Positions 44,948-55,348 of a stretch of 64,000 nucleotides of DNA are shown here, piece by piece. The position numbers were made by a program, and so were the translations under genes. The number at the start of each line of letters is the position of its first letter. The stretch's first letter is position 1. Below the pieces are notes generated by a model. The model searched no databases and was not told where the DNA came from. It worked only from the letters and a program-made list of their open reading frames with translations. The DNA comes from Hyphococcus sp. (GTDB lineage: Bacteria > Pseudomonadota > Alphaproteobacteria > Caulobacterales > Parvularculaceae), in assembly GCA_021776335.1 (NCBI GenBank), contig JAJFGB010000007.1:1-64000 (forward strand). Reading direction: 5' to 3'.

Positions 44948-45561
44948 TGCGTATTGCCTTTGGCCTTCTCGCCGCCGCCGCGGCTATTTACGCGACGACA
45001 GCGGCGCAGGATTTGCCGCCAGAAAGCGAGCTGACGGAACTTGAGCGATTGTCACGAAATGCCGATGATCCTTTTGCGGGCGTGATAGAGGCGCAAGAGC
45101 GTGAGCCGGTTTCGGTGACTTTGCGTGCTCTTGACAAAATTACTGCCCGTTACACCGATATTGAAATTGCAATGAATGAGATTGCACATTTCGGCGCCTT
45201 GGAGATGCAACCGCGCACCTGTGACAAGCGGCCGCCCGAAGAGTTTCCAGAGACAACTGTTTTTCTCGAAATATTCGATACTGCATTCAACAGTCGAAAA
45301 AGCGATCTTAGACCGCAAGAGGGCGAAGCTGTCGAAAGCGATATCTTGGCCGCGGATTTGAGGGTTTTGCCCGTAGAGGCGGTCGGTGAGTTGCCAGCCA
45401 TCGAGGAACCGGTCATTGCAGCGCCGGCAGGACCAATAGCAGAGGGCGTCAGCATATTTCGCGGCTGGATGTTTGCGTCAAGCCCGGCGCTAAACCCGTT
45501 GGAGCATCCGGTTTACGACGTATGGGTAATCGACTGCACAACGCGGGTCGTTGCTAATTGA
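44947..45561 (+). CDS. DUF2155 domain periplasmic protein
   Basis: A 204-residue protein with a short signal-like N-terminus (MRIAFGLLAAAAAIYATTAA). The DUF2155 features are LRALDKITARYTDIEIAMNE, FGALEMQPRTCDKRPPEE, and after an acidic insert ISIFRGWMFASSPALNPLEH-type sequence ending with VYDVWVIDC. The insert (about 105-150) is not typical core sequence. Members are alphaproteobacterial and often adjacent to NDUFA12-like and MlaD genes, as here. Function is not established. A GTG at 44944 is an alternative start. Its 3' end overlaps the convergent aat gene by 49 bases. Confidence 0.82.
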   Translation: MRIAFGLLAAAAAIYATTAAQDLPPESELTELERLSRNADDPFAGVIEAQEREPVSVTLRALDKITARYTDIEIAMNEIAHFGALEMQPRTCDKRPPEEFPETTVFLEIFDTAFNSRKSDLRPQEGEAVESDILAADLRVLPVEAVGELPAIEEPVIAAPAGPIAEGVSIFRGWMFASSPALNPLEHPVYDVWVIDCTTRVVAN

Positions 45562-46178
45562 TCCGGCGCTGAAAAGAAATCGGCGTTTGAATGCAGTGCT
45601 TTTTCAAGAACTATTTGATAATCGGCGTCGGGCATAGCGACCTGCCCGAATTGCACAAGATGTTCATTAAAAAATTGCGCGTCGACAAAATGAAATCCAC
45701 CGATTTTTAACCGCGCGACGAGATGCAGCAATGCAACCTTACTGGCGTTCGTCTCGTGGGAAAACATGCTTTCTCCGCAAAAGGCGGCGCCCAGTGCAAT
45801 GCCGTAAAGTCCGCCCACAAGCATGTCGCCGCGCCAGCACTCCACAGAATGGGCGCGACCTTCAAAGTGAAGCTCCGTGTAGGCTTCAATAATAGCATCA
45901 TTGATCCAGGTGTCAGGCCGACGCGCCGTTGCTTCTGCGCAGGCGGCAATTACCTTTGCGAACGCTGTGTTGATGCGAATTTCAAAAGGGTCGGTTTTTA
46001 GGTGCCGCAGCAAACGTTTTGGCGCACGCGCATCATCAAGCATCAAGACACCGCGCTCGTCAGGCAGAACCCACACAACTTCGTCGGCATCGCGTGAGCG
46101 GGCCATGGGAAAATAGCCAAGCGCATAGGCCTTTAAAAGCTCATCTGTTGGGATCGCAGTCGCCGAATCGCGGGGCAT
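45513..46178 (-). CDS. aat: Leucyl/phenylalanyl-tRNA--protein transferase
   Basis: Adds Leu or Phe from tRNA to N-terminal Arg or Lys of proteins, marking them for ClpAP degradation by the N-end rule. The 221-residue protein has the N-terminal LLKAYALGYFPMARS, WINDAIIEAYTELHFEGRAH, SVECWRGDMLVGGLYGIALG and the conserved FCGESMFSHETNASKVALLHLV. All family motifs are present and length is normal. It is encoded with accC and accB on the minus strand, 93 bases after accC. Confidence 0.95.
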   Translation of the reverse strand: MPRDSATAIPTDELLKAYALGYFPMARSRDADEVVWVLPDERGVLMLDDARAPKRLLRHLKTDPFEIRINTAFAKVIAACAEATARRPDTWINDAIIEAYTELHFEGRAHSVECWRGDMLVGGLYGIALGAAFCGESMFSHETNASKVALLHLVARLKIGGFHFVDAQFFNEHLVQFGQVAMPDADYQIVLEKALHSNADFFSAPDQLATTRVVQSITHTS

Positions 46179-46271
46179 GGGATGACAATACCTGAACTTT
46201 CTAAGGTTCGGAATGGAGTGTCGGAACTGTTCTGGTTAATCGCGCCGGTTTTTCAACCGTCTGAAAAGGCT

Positions 46272-47618
46272 CTAGTCGACCTTTGCCGCCAGCCATTCTT
46301 CCAGCCAGTGAATGTGATAATCGCCCTTCTGGAAATCAGGATCTTCGATGAGATCCACAAAAAGAGGGACGGTGGTGTCAATGCCGACGAAAACCATTTC
46401 GGAGAGCGCGCGGCGCAGACGTGCGATGCAATGGGTGCGATCGTCGCCATAGACGATTAGCTTGCCAATCATCGAGTCGTAATAGGGCGGGATCGTATAG
46501 CCGGAATAAACAGCAGAATCGAAGCGAACGCCGGGCCCGCCAGCCGAATGGAAATGTGTTATCTCGCCGGGTGACGGTCGGAAGGTGCGCGGATCTTCTG
46601 CATTTACCCGGCACTCGATTGCATGGCCCTTAAAGTTGATGTCTTCCTGTCGAAAACTCAATTTGGCGCCAGTGGCGACGGAAATCTGTTCACGCACCAA
46701 ATCAACACGCGTTACCTGCTCGGTAATCGGGTGTTCGACCTGGAGGCGCGTGTTCATCTCGATGAAATAGAATTCACCGTTCTCATAGAGAAATTCGATC
46801 GTGCCGGCGCCAAGATAGCCGAGCGTTTCGATCGCTTTGCGGACCGTTTCGCCGATTTGGATGCGTTGCTCGTCGGTCAACACAGGAGACAAGGCTTCTT
46901 CGAGAATTTTTTGGTTGCGACGCTGCAGCGAACAATCACGCTCGCCCAGCTGCACGACATTGCCGTGACTATCGGCAATGATCTGGATTTCGATATGGCG
47001 AGGTAACTCCAGGTATTTTTCGAGGTAAACCGTATCATCGCCAAAAGACGATCCGGATTCGGCTTTTGCGGTTGCGAGCGCTTCGGCAAGGTCGCCTGCG
47101 GTTTTTGCGAGCTTCATGCCGCGCCCGCCGCCGCCCGCCGCCGCTTTGACCAGCACGGGATAACCAATCTTGTCCGCTTCGGCCCTGGCGTGTTCCAGCG
47201 ACGTGACTTCGCCGTCTGAGCCCGGCACCAGGGGGATGCCGGCTCGGCCGACTGCTTCTTTTGCCGCGATCTTATCGCCCATGACGCGAATATGTTCCGG
47301 CGTGGGGCCAATAAAAGTGATGTGATGTGCGCCGACAATTTCGGCAAAGCGCGCATTTTCCGACAGGAACCCATAGCCTGGATGAATGGCGTCGGCGCCA
47401 GTAATTTCCGCTGCTGAGATAATCGCTGGAATATTTAGATAGCTGTCTTTCGGCGCTGGTGGGCCGACACAGACGCTCTCATCAGCAAGGCGCACATGCA
47501 TCGCATTGGCGTCGGCCGTTGAATGAACGGCGACAGTTGAGATGCCCATCTCCTTGCACGCGCGGTGGATGCGAAGGGCGATCTCACCGCGATTAGCGAT
47601 CAGGACTTTGTTGAACAT
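46272..47618 (-). CDS. accC: Biotin carboxylase subunit of acetyl-CoA carboxylase
   Basis: Carboxylates biotin carried on AccB using ATP and bicarbonate, the first half-reaction of malonyl-CoA synthesis. The 448-residue protein is the stand-alone form. It starts [17 protein letters not shown] and has the ATP-grasp glycine-rich loop [46 protein letters not shown] and the C-terminal RVNAEDP region. It lies 37 bases downstream of accB in the usual accB-accC order. The carboxyltransferase genes accA and accD are not in the window. Confidence 0.98.
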   Translation of the reverse strand: MFNKVLIANRGEIALRIHRACKEMGISTVAVHSTADANAMHVRLADESVCVGPPAPKDSYLNIPAIISAAEITGADAIHPGYGFLSENARFAEIVGAHHITFIGPTPEHIRVMGDKIAAKEAVGRAGIPLVPGSDGEVTSLEHARAEADKIGYPVLVKAAAGGGGRGMKLAKTAGDLAEALATAKAESGSSFGDDTVYLEKYLELPRHIEIQIIADSHGNVVQLGERDCSLQRRNQKILEEALSPVLTDEQRIQIGETVRKAIETLGYLGAGTIEFLYENGEFYFIEMNTRLQVEHPITEQVTRVDLVREQISVATGAKLSFRQEDINFKGHAIECRVNAEDPRTFRPSPGEITHFHSAGGPGVRFDSAVYSGYTIPPYYDSMIGKLIVYGDDRTHCIARLRRALSEMVFVGIDTTVPLFVDLIEDPDFQKGDYHIHWLEEWLAAKVD

Positions 47619-47655
47619 GTCTTATCCATCGATTGGACCGGGTTAAAGGCCGGCT

Positions 47656-48123
47656 TTATTCGATGATGAGCATCGGCTCATCAAATTCTACGGCTTGGGC
47701 ATCGGTTACAAATATTTTTGTAACTGTGCCCGATTTCGGCGCTGCGATCGGGTTCATGGTTTTCATGGCTTCGACAATAACGACCGTTTGGCCCTCTTTC
47801 ACTTCGGCGCCCTCGCGGATGAACGGGTCGGCGCCAGGGGAGGGAGAGAGATAGGCAGTGCCGACCATTGGCGATTTCACGGCGCCGGGGTGATCGCCGC
47901 CTGCGGCTGCGGCAGGGGCCGGCTGGGCTTGCACCGGCGCTAGCGCGGGTGCCGGCGCCGCCGCCATTATTGGCGCGGCCCCTCCCTGGCGCGATACGCG
48001 CAGACGTAGATTATTTTTCTCGATTTCGACTTCGGTCAGCCCGGTTTCCTCAAGAATGCCAGCAAGCTCGCGAATCCACTCAGATTCCAGTTCGTGGCCA
48101 TTCTTTCCGTTTTTTCCTGACAT
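47656..48123 (-). CDS. accB: Biotin carboxyl carrier protein
   Basis: Carries the biotin of acetyl-CoA carboxylase. The 155 residues comprise an N-terminal helical segment (about 10-45), an Ala/Pro-rich flexible linker (about 50-78), and a biotinyl domain with the modified lysine K121 in VEAMKTMNPI. The thumb loop SPSPGADPF marks it as a true AccB. It is upstream of accC and 43 bases after aroQ, so aroQ-accB-accC may form one transcript. Confidence 0.97.
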   Translation of the reverse strand: MSGKNGKNGHELESEWIRELAGILEETGLTEVEIEKNNLRLRVSRQGGAAPIMAAAPAPALAPVQAQPAPAAAAGGDHPGAVKSPMVGTAYLSPSPGADPFIREGAEVKEGQTVVIVEAMKTMNPIAAPKSGTVTKIFVTDAQAVEFDEPMLIIE

Positions 48124-48166
48124 GCGTTACCCGCTTTTCCTTGCCCAAGATTGATCGCGCCTCTTA

Positions 48167-48619
48167 TCAGGCGGACCGCTTTTCCAACAGGCTTTTAAGC
48201 GCATCCAGCGCCAAGATATAGCCCGCCGCGCCAAAGCCCATAATGACCCCATCTGCGGCGGATGCTGTAACTGAATGCTTTCGAAACTCTTCCCTGGCGT
48301 GGATATTTGATAAATGAAGCTCGATTTTCGCGATAGTAGCGGCGGTCAGGGCGTCCAGAAGCGCGATGGATGTATGGGTATAGGCCCCCGGATTAATGAT
48401 CAGGCCGGCAGCCTTGGTATCGGCTTCCTGCACCCAGTCAACCAGCGTTCCTTCAGTATTTGACTGGCGAAAGTCGATCTCAAAGCCCGATGCTTTGGCG
48501 GCGGCGGCGCACGCCGCTTCAATGTCAGCAAGGGTGTCGCGGCCATAGATTTCCGGCTCGCGGGCGCCTAACAGGTTCAGATTCGGCCCATTGAGGATAA
48601 AAATCGTCTTCGCCGTCAT
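48167..48619 (-). CDS. aroQ: 3-dehydroquinate dehydratase, type II
   Basis: Third step of the shikimate pathway: dehydrates 3-dehydroquinate. The 150-residue protein has the type II signature [20 protein letters not shown], the catalytic Tyr in that segment, [17 protein letters not shown], and [14 protein letters not shown] with the active-site histidine. The ATG at 48619 gives the normal N-terminus; a start 16 codons upstream adds unrelated residues. It is divergent from thiS. Confidence 0.96.
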   Translation of the reverse strand: MTAKTIFILNGPNLNLLGAREPEIYGRDTLADIEAACAAAAKASGFEIDFRQSNTEGTLVDWVQEADTKAAGLIINPGAYTHTSIALLDALTAATIAKIELHLSNIHAREEFRKHSVTASAADGVIMGFGAAGYILALDALKSLLEKRSA

Positions 48620-48728
48620 AATCTTTCCGCTGCGCCTTCTTGCGAGCCCCAAAATCCCTAAATACAAGTGCGCCTATCTATACGAGACGTTCGAGACCTG
48701 CGGCAATAAGGGAACAGATTGAATTTCC

Positions 48729-48929
48729 ATGGAAATTACCATCAATGGTGAACAAAAGCGTTTCCATACGCCGATCAATGTCGCGGACCTTTTGGCGGCG
48801 CTGGAGCTTGAACCAAAAAAAATCGCTGTCGAGCGAAATCTGGAGATCGTGCCAAAGTCGCTCTATGGCGAGACGGCGCTCGCTGACGGGGATCGCATTG
48901 AGATTGTACAATTTGTTGGAGGCGGGTGA
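48729..48929 (+). CDS. thiS: Sulfur carrier protein ThiS
   Basis: A 66-residue ubiquitin-like protein that carries sulfur as a C-terminal thiocarboxylate for thiazole formation. It begins MEITINGEQKRF, contains the PINVADLLAALEL helix and ends in IEIVQFVGGG, with the required terminal Gly-Gly. thiG follows after 3 bases. The expected activating enzyme ThiF is not in the window. A clear Shine-Dalgarno sequence is lacking: AAGGGAACAG is about 16 bases upstream. Confidence 0.94.
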   Translation: MEITINGEQKRFHTPINVADLLAALELEPKKIAVERNLEIVPKSLYGETALADGDRIEIVQFVGGG

Positions 48930-48932
48930 TCG

Positions 48933-49703
48933 ATGGGTGAGATGTTGGAAGTTGCAGGACGGAAGCTGTCTTCCCGCCTGATCATCGGCACCGGAAAATA
49001 CGAGACCTATGAACAAAATGCACAAGCGGCTGAGGCCGCTGGCGCTGAAATGGTCACTGTTGCAGTGCGCAGGGTAAACCTGACGGACAAAGACAAGCCA
49101 ATGCTCGTCGATTATCTTGATCCGGAAAAATATATCTATCTGCCCAACACAGCGGGTTGTTTTACTGCTGATGATGCAATTCGGACATTGCGGCTTGCAC
49201 GCGAAGCCGGTGGCTGGGAACTCGTTAAGCTCGAAGTTTTGTCTGATCAGAAAACGCTCTATCCGGATATGGAAGAAACGCTGCGCGCGGCAAAGCTTCT
49301 GATCAAGGATGGCTTTGAGGTGATGGTTTATTGCTCTGACGATCCGGTCTATGCGCGCAAGCTCGAAGATGCCGGCTGTTGCGCGATCATGCCGCTGGGG
49401 TCGCTGATCGGTTCCGGGCTGGGCATCGTCAACCCTGTCAATATCAGGCTGATTGTTGAACAGTCTTCCGTACCCGTTATTGTCGATGCAGGCGTCGGCA
49501 CGGCGTCTGATGCGGCGGCGGCGATGGAACTCGGTTGTGACGGCGTTTTGATGAACACTGCTATTGCCGAAGCCAAAGATCCAATCCGCATGGCAGGCGC
49601 CATGAAACACGCGGTGATCGCCGGGCGCGAGGCCTATCTTGCGGGGCGCATGGCCAAGAAACTCTATGCGGATCCGTCTTCGCCGCTTGCGGGCTTGATT
49701 TAG
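48933..49703 (+). CDS. thiG: Thiazole synthase ThiG
   Basis: Builds the thiazole phosphate moiety of thiamine from deoxyxylulose 5-phosphate, dehydroglycine (from ThiO) and ThiS-thiocarboxylate. The 256-residue TIM-barrel protein has [13 protein letters not shown], the Schiff-base lysine K99 in [25 protein letters not shown] and [20 protein letters not shown]. The length is normal. GGAGGCGGG of the thiS end provides the ribosome site, indicating coupled translation. ThiO at 36920 supplies its imine substrate, so all three genes in the window serve one reaction. Confidence 0.97.
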   Translation: MGEMLEVAGRKLSSRLIIGTGKYETYEQNAQAAEAAGAEMVTVAVRRVNLTDKDKPMLVDYLDPEKYIYLPNTAGCFTADDAIRTLRLAREAGGWELVKLEVLSDQKTLYPDMEETLRAAKLLIKDGFEVMVYCSDDPVYARKLEDAGCCAIMPLGSLIGSGLGIVNPVNIRLIVEQSSVPVIVDAGVGTASDAAAAMELGCDGVLMNTAIAEAKDPIRMAGAMKHAVIAGREAYLAGRMAKKLYADPSSPLAGLI

Positions 49704-49816
49704 GTTTAGTGCTTTAGCGGTTCTTGACGACCTATTAATGCATGTCGTTGATTTAGGCGGCGGCTCCACTTAATATTTACCGAACAAAGATTCGAAATAT
49801 TTTAGGGGCGATTTAA

Positions 49817-50224
49817 ATGAGCGATGCAAGCGCAGCTATTCCGCAAAATCGTATTGTTAGTTTTAAAGACTCCATCAGTCTTGGATTCAATAACTATTTC
49901 CAGTTTGAGGGCAGATCGTCACGCGGCGCTTATTGGTTTTTTTCGCTTTTCCTACTGATCGTGTCGATCATTACCGCTATTTTTGACGTGCTGTTTTTTC
50001 CGGGAAATGAACTGACTCCGCTGAGTTCAATATTTTCATTGGCAACGTTAGTCCCAAGCGTCTCGATCTCCGTACGTCGCCTTCATGACATCGGCCGATC
50101 CGGTTGGTGGAATCTATTGGCGTTTACAATCATCGGCATTATCCCGCTGATCTATTGGGTTCTTCAACCAGGAAACCGAGCTGAAAATGGTTTCGGTCCA
50201 GATCAGGAAGCGGGCCGTAGGTGA
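49817..50224 (+). CDS. DUF805 family membrane protein
   Basis: A 135-residue membrane protein with about three to four hydrophobic segments. The DUF805 pattern is clear: GFNNYFQFEGRSSRGAYWFF at the first segment, VSISVRRLHDIGRSGWWNLL in the loop before the last segments, and QPGNRAENGFGPD at the C-terminus. The family (E. coli YhaH-like) has no established function. AGGGGCG precedes the start. It is a single gene with its own upstream region. Confidence 0.9.
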   Translation: MSDASAAIPQNRIVSFKDSISLGFNNYFQFEGRSSRGAYWFFSLFLLIVSIITAIFDVLFFPGNELTPLSSIFSLATLVPSVSISVRRLHDIGRSGWWNLLAFTIIGIIPLIYWVLQPGNRAENGFGPDQEAGRR

Positions 50225-50348
50225 CGAACGCTTTTGACTTGCATTGCGCGCGTTGATTTCTTGGGCGCCGGATATGGCATCTCAGAATTATTGGCGTTTC
50301 AGCGCTAAAAAAACTGGCCGGCGCGGCGGTGAGAATGGGTTGCAAAAC

Positions 50349-50376
50349 CTTGCATTGATTGTTTGAGACCCCATCT
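50349..50376 (+). promoter_or_regulatory. Heat-shock (RpoH, sigma-32) promoter of clpB
   Basis: CTTGCAT (50349-50355) and CCCCATCT (50369-50376) are separated by 13 bases. The -10 element matches the sigma-32 consensus CCCCATNT completely and the -35 matches CTTGAAA at five of seven positions. It lies about 70 bases upstream of the clpB start codon, a classical RpoH target. Confidence 0.75.
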
Positions 50377-50444
50377 AAAACCGGAATTCAGCGCTGCCGC
50401 GAAGCGGGGCGCTTTATACCGATGACGCTCAAATGAGGTCGACT

Positions 50445-53099
50445 ATGCAATTTGAAAACTACACAGACCGCGCTCGCGGTCTGGTGCAGGCGGCACAAAC
50501 GATTGCTCTGCGCGAAAATCATCAGCAATTTACGCCAGAACATGTGCTCAAAGCGCTCCTGGATGACCAGGAAGGTCTGGCGGCCAATCTCATACGCGCC
50601 GCCGGCGGCAAACCGGAAATAGCCCTGCAGCTTACCGACGAAGCGCTCTCCAAAGTTCCACAGGTTCAAGGCGCTGCCGGCCAGATTTACATGGCGCCGC
50701 CCACAGCAAAGGTGTTCGCGACAGCCGAAGAGATCGGCAAGAAAGCGGGCGACAAGTTTGTCACGGCGGAACGCCTGTTGACGGCGCTTGCCGTGGAGGC
50801 TGATGCAGGTACGTCGAAAATTCTTAAGAAAGCCGATGTCACTGCCGTTAAGCTCAATGAAGCGATCAATGATATTCGTAAAGGTCGCACAGCCGATACA
50901 GCGTCGGCGGAGCAGGCTTATGACGCGCTGAAACGCTATGCGCGCGACCTCACGGAAGCGGCGCGCGACGGAAAGCTTGACCCCGTGATCGGGCGCGACG
51001 AAGAAATTCGTCGCACCATGCAGGTGCTGTCACGGCGGACAAAAAACAATCCAGTGCTGATCGGCGAGCCGGGCGTTGGCAAGACTGCGATCGCCGAAGG
51101 CCTCGCGCTGCGCATCATCAATGGCGATGTGCCGGAAAGCCTCAAAGATAAAAGCCTTCTCTCGCTTGATATGGGCTCGCTGATTGCCGGCGCGAAGTAT
51201 CGCGGCGAGTTTGAAGAGCGCTTGAAAGCGGTATTGCAGGAAGTCACCGGCGCCGACGGCCAGATCATCCTTTTCATCGATGAGATGCACACCCTTATAG
51301 GGGCTGGCAAAGCAGATGGCGCCATGGATGCGTCAAACCTCTTAAAGCCTGCGCTCGCACGCGGCGAACTTCATTGCGTCGGCGCAACGACGCTCGATGA
51401 ATACAGAAAACACGTGGAAAAAGATGCGGCGCTCGCGCGCCGCTTCCAATCGGTCTTCGTAGATGAGCCGACAGTTGAAGACACGGTTTCCATTTTGCGC
51501 GGGCTTAAAGAAAAATACGAACTCCATCACGGGGTGCGGATTTCCGACAGCGCCATTGTTGCAGCCGCGACACTTTCAAATCGCTATATCACAGATCGTT
51601 TTCTGCCCGACAAAGCGATCGACCTCATTGATGAGGCGGCGTCGCGCCTGCGTATGGAAGTTGATTCCAAACCGGAAGAGCTTGACGAACTTGATCGCCG
51701 CGTCATCCAGATGAAAATCGAACGCGAGGCGTTGAAAAAAGAAGACGATAGTGCGTCGAAAGACCGGCTGGAAAAACTCGATAAGGAACTAAGCGAGCTT
51801 GAACAGCGATCTGCTGAGCTGACCTCTCGCTGGCGCGCGGAAAAAGATAGCCTCGCCTCTGCGACGAAAGTGAAGGAGGCGCTTGATCAAGCGCGCCAAC
51901 AGCTTGCTGATGCCGAGCGCCGGGGCGATCTTGGGGTCGCCTCCGAGCTAAAATATGGGGAGATCCCGGCGCTCGAAAAGCAACTTGCCGATGCAGAAGA
52001 AAAAAGTGCGAATGACACCAAGGCGCTTGTTAACGAAGTCGTCGACACAGAAAATATCGCCAGCATCGTGTCGCGATGGACCGGCGTGCCGGTGGATAAA
52101 ATGCTCGAAGGCGAGCGTGAAAAACTGCTGCAAATGGAAGACGCGTTGGGTCGCCGGGTCGTTGGCCAGCGAGAAGCAGTTGAGGCTGTGTCCGCCGCGG
52201 TGCGCCGCGCGCGCGCGGGCCTCCAGGATCCCAATCGGCCGATGGGATCGTTCCTGTTTCTCGGACCAACCGGCGTTGGAAAGACGGAGCTTACAAAAGC
52301 GCTGGCGGAATTTTTGTTTGACGATGACACCGCGATCGCGCGCATTGATATGTCGGAATTCATGGAGAAGCATTCTGTCTCGCGGCTGATTGGCGCGCCG
52401 CCGGGCTATGTCGGCTATGAGGAGGGCGGCGTCCTCACCGAGCGCGTACGCCGTCGACCTTATCAGGTGGTGTTGTTTGACGAGATTGAAAAAGCGCACC
52501 CGGATGTTTTCAATGTACTGTTGCAGGTGCTTGACGATGGCCGCCTGACAGACGGGCAGGGCCACACGGTTGATTTCAAAAACACGCTCATCATTATGAC
52601 ATCAAATCTCGGCTCGGAATATTTAGCCGCCCAACCAGACGGTCAGGATTCCGAGGCGGTTCGACCCCAGGTGATGGAAGCGGTGCGCGCGAAATTCAGG
52701 CCGGAATTTTTAAACCGCCTTGACGAGCTCATCCTTTTCCATCGGCTGTCACGCGGCAATATGGATCTGATTGTCGATATTCAAATCGCACGGCTTCAAA
52801 AACTGCTCGCCGATCGCAAGATCATGCTGTCGCTCGACGAGAAAGCGACAAACTGGCTGGGTGATGCGGGATATGATCCCGTCTATGGTGCGCGGCCGCT
52901 GAAGCGCGTGATCCAGAAAAAACTGCAGGATCCGCTTGCAGAACTATTGCTTGCTGGTGAGATCGGCGATGGCGTGGCGCTGGAAATTTCATCAGATGGC
53001 GATACGCTGACGATCAACGGCAAGCCGGTAAGCGGCCGTAATGTTCATTCGGTTGGCGGCGAAGCATCTTCGCCGCCGCCGGGCGCGCTGCTGAATTAA
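50445..53099 (+). CDS. clpB: ATP-dependent disaggregase ClpB
   Basis: Hsp100 chaperone that extracts polypeptides from aggregates together with DnaK. The 884-residue protein has an N-terminal Clp domain (1-145) starting [18 protein letters not shown], and NBD1 with Walker [16 protein letters not shown]. The M-domain coiled coil follows (roughly 405-525, [20 protein letters not shown]), then NBD2 with [18 protein letters not shown] and the arginine-finger region. The presence of the M-domain distinguishes it from ClpA and ClpC. The ATG at 50445, not 50433, is chosen because it gives the usual N-terminus. It is preceded by an RpoH promoter. Confidence 0.98.
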   Translation: MQFENYTDRARGLVQAAQTIALRENHQQFTPEHVLKALLDDQEGLAANLIRAAGGKPEIALQLTDEALSKVPQVQGAAGQIYMAPPTAKVFATAEEIGKKAGDKFVTAERLLTALAVEADAGTSKILKKADVTAVKLNEAINDIRKGRTADTASAEQAYDALKRYARDLTEAARDGKLDPVIGRDEEIRRTMQVLSRRTKNNPVLIGEPGVGKTAIAEGLALRIINGDVPESLKDKSLLSLDMGSLIAGAKYRGEFEERLKAVLQEVTGADGQIILFIDEMHTLIGAGKADGAMDASNLLKPALARGELHCVGATTLDEYRKHVEKDAALARRFQSVFVDEPTVEDTVSILRGLKEKYELHHGVRISDSAIVAAATLSNRYITDRFLPDKAIDLIDEAASRLRMEVDSKPEELDELDRRVIQMKIEREALKKEDDSASKDRLEKLDKELSELEQRSAELTSRWRAEKDSLASATKVKEALDQARQQLADAERRGDLGVASELKYGEIPALEKQLADAEEKSANDTKALVNEVVDTENIASIVSRWTGVPVDKMLEGEREKLLQMEDALGRRVVGQREAVEAVSAAVRRARAGLQDPNRPMGSFLFLGPTGVGKTELTKALAEFLFDDDTAIARIDMSEFMEKHSVSRLIGAPPGYVGYEEGGVLTERVRRRPYQVVLFDEIEKAHPDVFNVLLQVLDDGRLTDGQGHTVDFKNTLIIMTSNLGSEYLAAQPDGQDSEAVRPQVMEAVRAKFRPEFLNRLDELILFHRLSRGNMDLIVDIQIARLQKLLADRKIMLSLDEKATNWLGDAGYDPVYGARPLKRVIQKKLQDPLAELLLAGEIGDGVALEISSDGDTLTINGKPVSGRNVHSVGGEASSPPPGALLN

Positions 53100-53110
53100 G
53101 GGAAGAGTTG

Positions 53111-53317
53111 ATGGCCGATCAGAAACCAGACTGGAAGCCCAAAGACGAAGATGCAGTGAAAGCGCTGATCCGTGCGACGATTGCGGCTGCTGGTCCAATG
53201 GACCCAGCGGCCATTCCGTCGCGCGTGAAAGAACGGCTCAAAGATCAGGCAACAGGCGATCTTGATGTGGATGCGTATATTAAAGAGCTGATTACAGAGA
53301 TCGGAAAGAAAAGTTAG
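53111..53317 (+). CDS. Small uncharacterised protein downstream of clpB
   Basis: A 68-residue soluble protein, MADQKPDWKPKDEDAVKALI at the start, with a predicted helix-rich fold and the pattern IPSRVKERLKDQATGDLDVD in the second half. The ATG at 53111 is preceded by GGGAAGAG and lies 11 bases after the clpB stop, so it is probably co-transcribed with clpB under heat-shock control. No known domain is recognised. A role as a small stress protein is inference from position only. Confidence 0.65.
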   Translation: MADQKPDWKPKDEDAVKALIRATIAAAGPMDPAAIPSRVKERLKDQATGDLDVDAYIKELITEIGKKS

Positions 53318-53326
53318 CGCGACTTA

Positions 53327-55129
53327 TTAAAGCGCGTTTTCTTTGCCCGCCTCGTCTTTGGCGTAAAGCGCCGCAGCTTCGTCATCGGGCACGCGCATCG
53401 CGTTGATATAATCACGCCGTGCTTTGAACTGGTCCAGATCGCTGCCCTTGAGTTTTTTGGTCGTGGCGATTTTCAGTCGTTGGGGATTCACCGCTTTGCC
53501 CTTCAGGTGAACTTCGTAATGCAAATGCGGGCCGGTCGATCTTCCCGTTGTCCCTACATAGCCGATAATGTCGCCCTGGCGCACCCGCCTGCCGGCGCGC
53601 GCCGAGCGCGAAAACCCCTTGAGGTGCGCATAGGCTGTCTTGTAGCCATTGGCATGGCGAATGCGGACATAGTTTCCAAAACTGCCATAACGATCAGCGC
53701 GCTCGATAACACCATCACCCGCAGCTTTGATTGGCGTGCCGCGCCGTGCAGCAAAATCAACGCCTTTGTGAGCCCGCCGGTATCCGAGGATCGGGTGTTT
53801 GCGTGAGCCAAAACCCGATGATAGTCGCGCGCCGTCAATAGGCGTTTTCATCAATAGGCGCTTGGCGCCTTGACCGCTGGCATCGTAATAATCCGCTCTT
53901 GTGCCATCGATGCTGGCAGCGAAGCGATAATATCCTTTTTCTTTCTGGCGCCCGCGCCAGTTAAGCCGCGCATATAAAATCTCGCCAGTGGAAACCAATT
54001 GCCCCTGATCATCAAATCGGACTTCGAAAATGGCTTCGAATTCATCACCGCCAAATATTTCTCGTTGGAAATCTACATCATAGGAAAATGCATCGGCGAG
54101 ATCGGCAATTATTTGGTCGGGCGCCCCGACGGCTTTTGCCGACTCGTAAAGACTGCCATTGATGCGTCCAGCGATCGCCATCGTGCGGGTTGTGAGGGCG
54201 ACCGCAGTTTTTTCGGCTGTTAAGGCGCCGGATTTGTCACGGCGCATAACAATCCGGTTTTCCGGGTCAATGCGAAACTCAAGTCCTTGTAGGTGCGCTT
54301 CCGGCTCGGCGCCCTCTGCAGTCAGTTGGTACAGCGTTTGGTTGGGCCAACCAAGGGTCAGCGCAAATTCCTGTCCCGGGCGAAGGCGGCGCAGATTATA
54401 ATGTTTGCCAAAAGCATAGGCGGCTTCATTTCGATCTGAATTGCGTATGCCAGCGCGTTTCAGTGCGTCGACGAAATTCTCACCCTTGCTGATGCGGATG
54501 CGTACATCATCCAACGGCCGATCTAAATCGAGCGCGAGTGCAACCGCTGCCGGTTCGCGTATTGTGGCGTTGCGCTTCAAATCATCTTCAAAAAATATTG
54601 GCGGCGGCGCGTCGTCGACAGAAGCCAGCTGTAATGATCCCATGCGCATCGGTCGCGCTGCGATGACCGGGGCCGCAATAATTGATCGTATAAAGGGCGG
54701 TTTCAAACGCGGCCCAAATGCCACTTCATCGGTTTTATCCGTCTGAGCGGGGGCGGCTGGACTTGCTTGTGCTTTCTCAGCGTTGATATCTTCGCGGGGG
54801 GCCGGCATGGCGTTGGGTGCGGCAATGCCCGCGCGTGCCGCGCGCGATTCGGCAAGGGCTTCTTCAATGGACAGGGTTGCTACAGCGGGCGGTTTTTCAG
54901 CGATGCTGGCTGCTGAAGGAACCACAGCCGGCAGGGCCATATCAGGGGCAGGGATGGCGACAGGGCTGGGCGTCGACATGACCGAATAGGTTAAGAACCC
55001 GGCGCCAGCCAGGAGGATGCTGATCGACACGGCAAGGGCAGCAGGTCCACGCCGGCGGCGTTCAACGGGGCAAAATGCTGCCCCGCTGTCCGAAAAGGTC
55101 TGGCCCGTTTCAATGAACTCTGAGGTCAT
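53327..55129 (-). CDS. M23-family metallopeptidase (murein endopeptidase-like)
   Basis: A 600-residue envelope protein: cytoplasmic start, one membrane anchor (about 31-52), a Pro/Ala-rich linker (to about 200), a LysM/OapA-like region (about 205-275, RISKGENFVDALKRAGI) and a C-terminal LytM/M23 domain. Zinc ligands are visible: H454 and D458 in AHKGVDFA and H537 in HLHYEVH, with H535 as catalytic. All are conserved, so it should cleave peptidoglycan cross-links, as in MepM-type proteins. It is a single gene converging on the small clpB-linked gene 10 bases away. Confidence 0.9.
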   Translation of the reverse strand: MTSEFIETGQTFSDSGAAFCPVERRRRGPAALAVSISILLAGAGFLTYSVMSTPSPVAIPAPDMALPAVVPSAASIAEKPPAVATLSIEEALAESRAARAGIAAPNAMPAPREDINAEKAQASPAAPAQTDKTDEVAFGPRLKPPFIRSIIAAPVIAARPMRMGSLQLASVDDAPPPIFFEDDLKRNATIREPAAVALALDLDRPLDDVRIRISKGENFVDALKRAGIRNSDRNEAAYAFGKHYNLRRLRPGQEFALTLGWPNQTLYQLTAEGAEPEAHLQGLEFRIDPENRIVMRRDKSGALTAEKTAVALTTRTMAIAGRINGSLYESAKAVGAPDQIIADLADAFSYDVDFQREIFGGDEFEAIFEVRFDDQGQLVSTGEILYARLNWRGRQKEKGYYRFAASIDGTRADYYDASGQGAKRLLMKTPIDGARLSSGFGSRKHPILGYRRAHKGVDFAARRGTPIKAAGDGVIERADRYGSFGNYVRIRHANGYKTAYAHLKGFSRSARAGRRVRQGDIIGYVGTTGRSTGPHLHYEVHLKGKAVNPQRLKIATTKKLKGSDLDQFKARRDYINAMRVPDDEAAALYAKDEAGKENAL

Positions 55130-55348
55130 TGTGCTTTTATCGCTTCAATCAAATCCCGCCAATTCGGCGAATTACCAGTGTTTTGGCGGTATGATGCAAT
55201 AAATCGACCACCACCCGCTGCTTCATGACATGCCTCGCCAAATCCCGCAATTTTCTGCATTCTGGGTATCGCGACCGCAGTGGATTAGACAAAATTGGGC
55301 TTAACCAAAAGCGAAAAACGGCGGCGGGGTTTGAGGGATAGAGGTAAC

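Noticed and set aside
48620-48728. TPP riboswitch upstream of thiS
   Set aside because: The CTGAGA core and pyrophosphate-binding loop are absent in this short gap.
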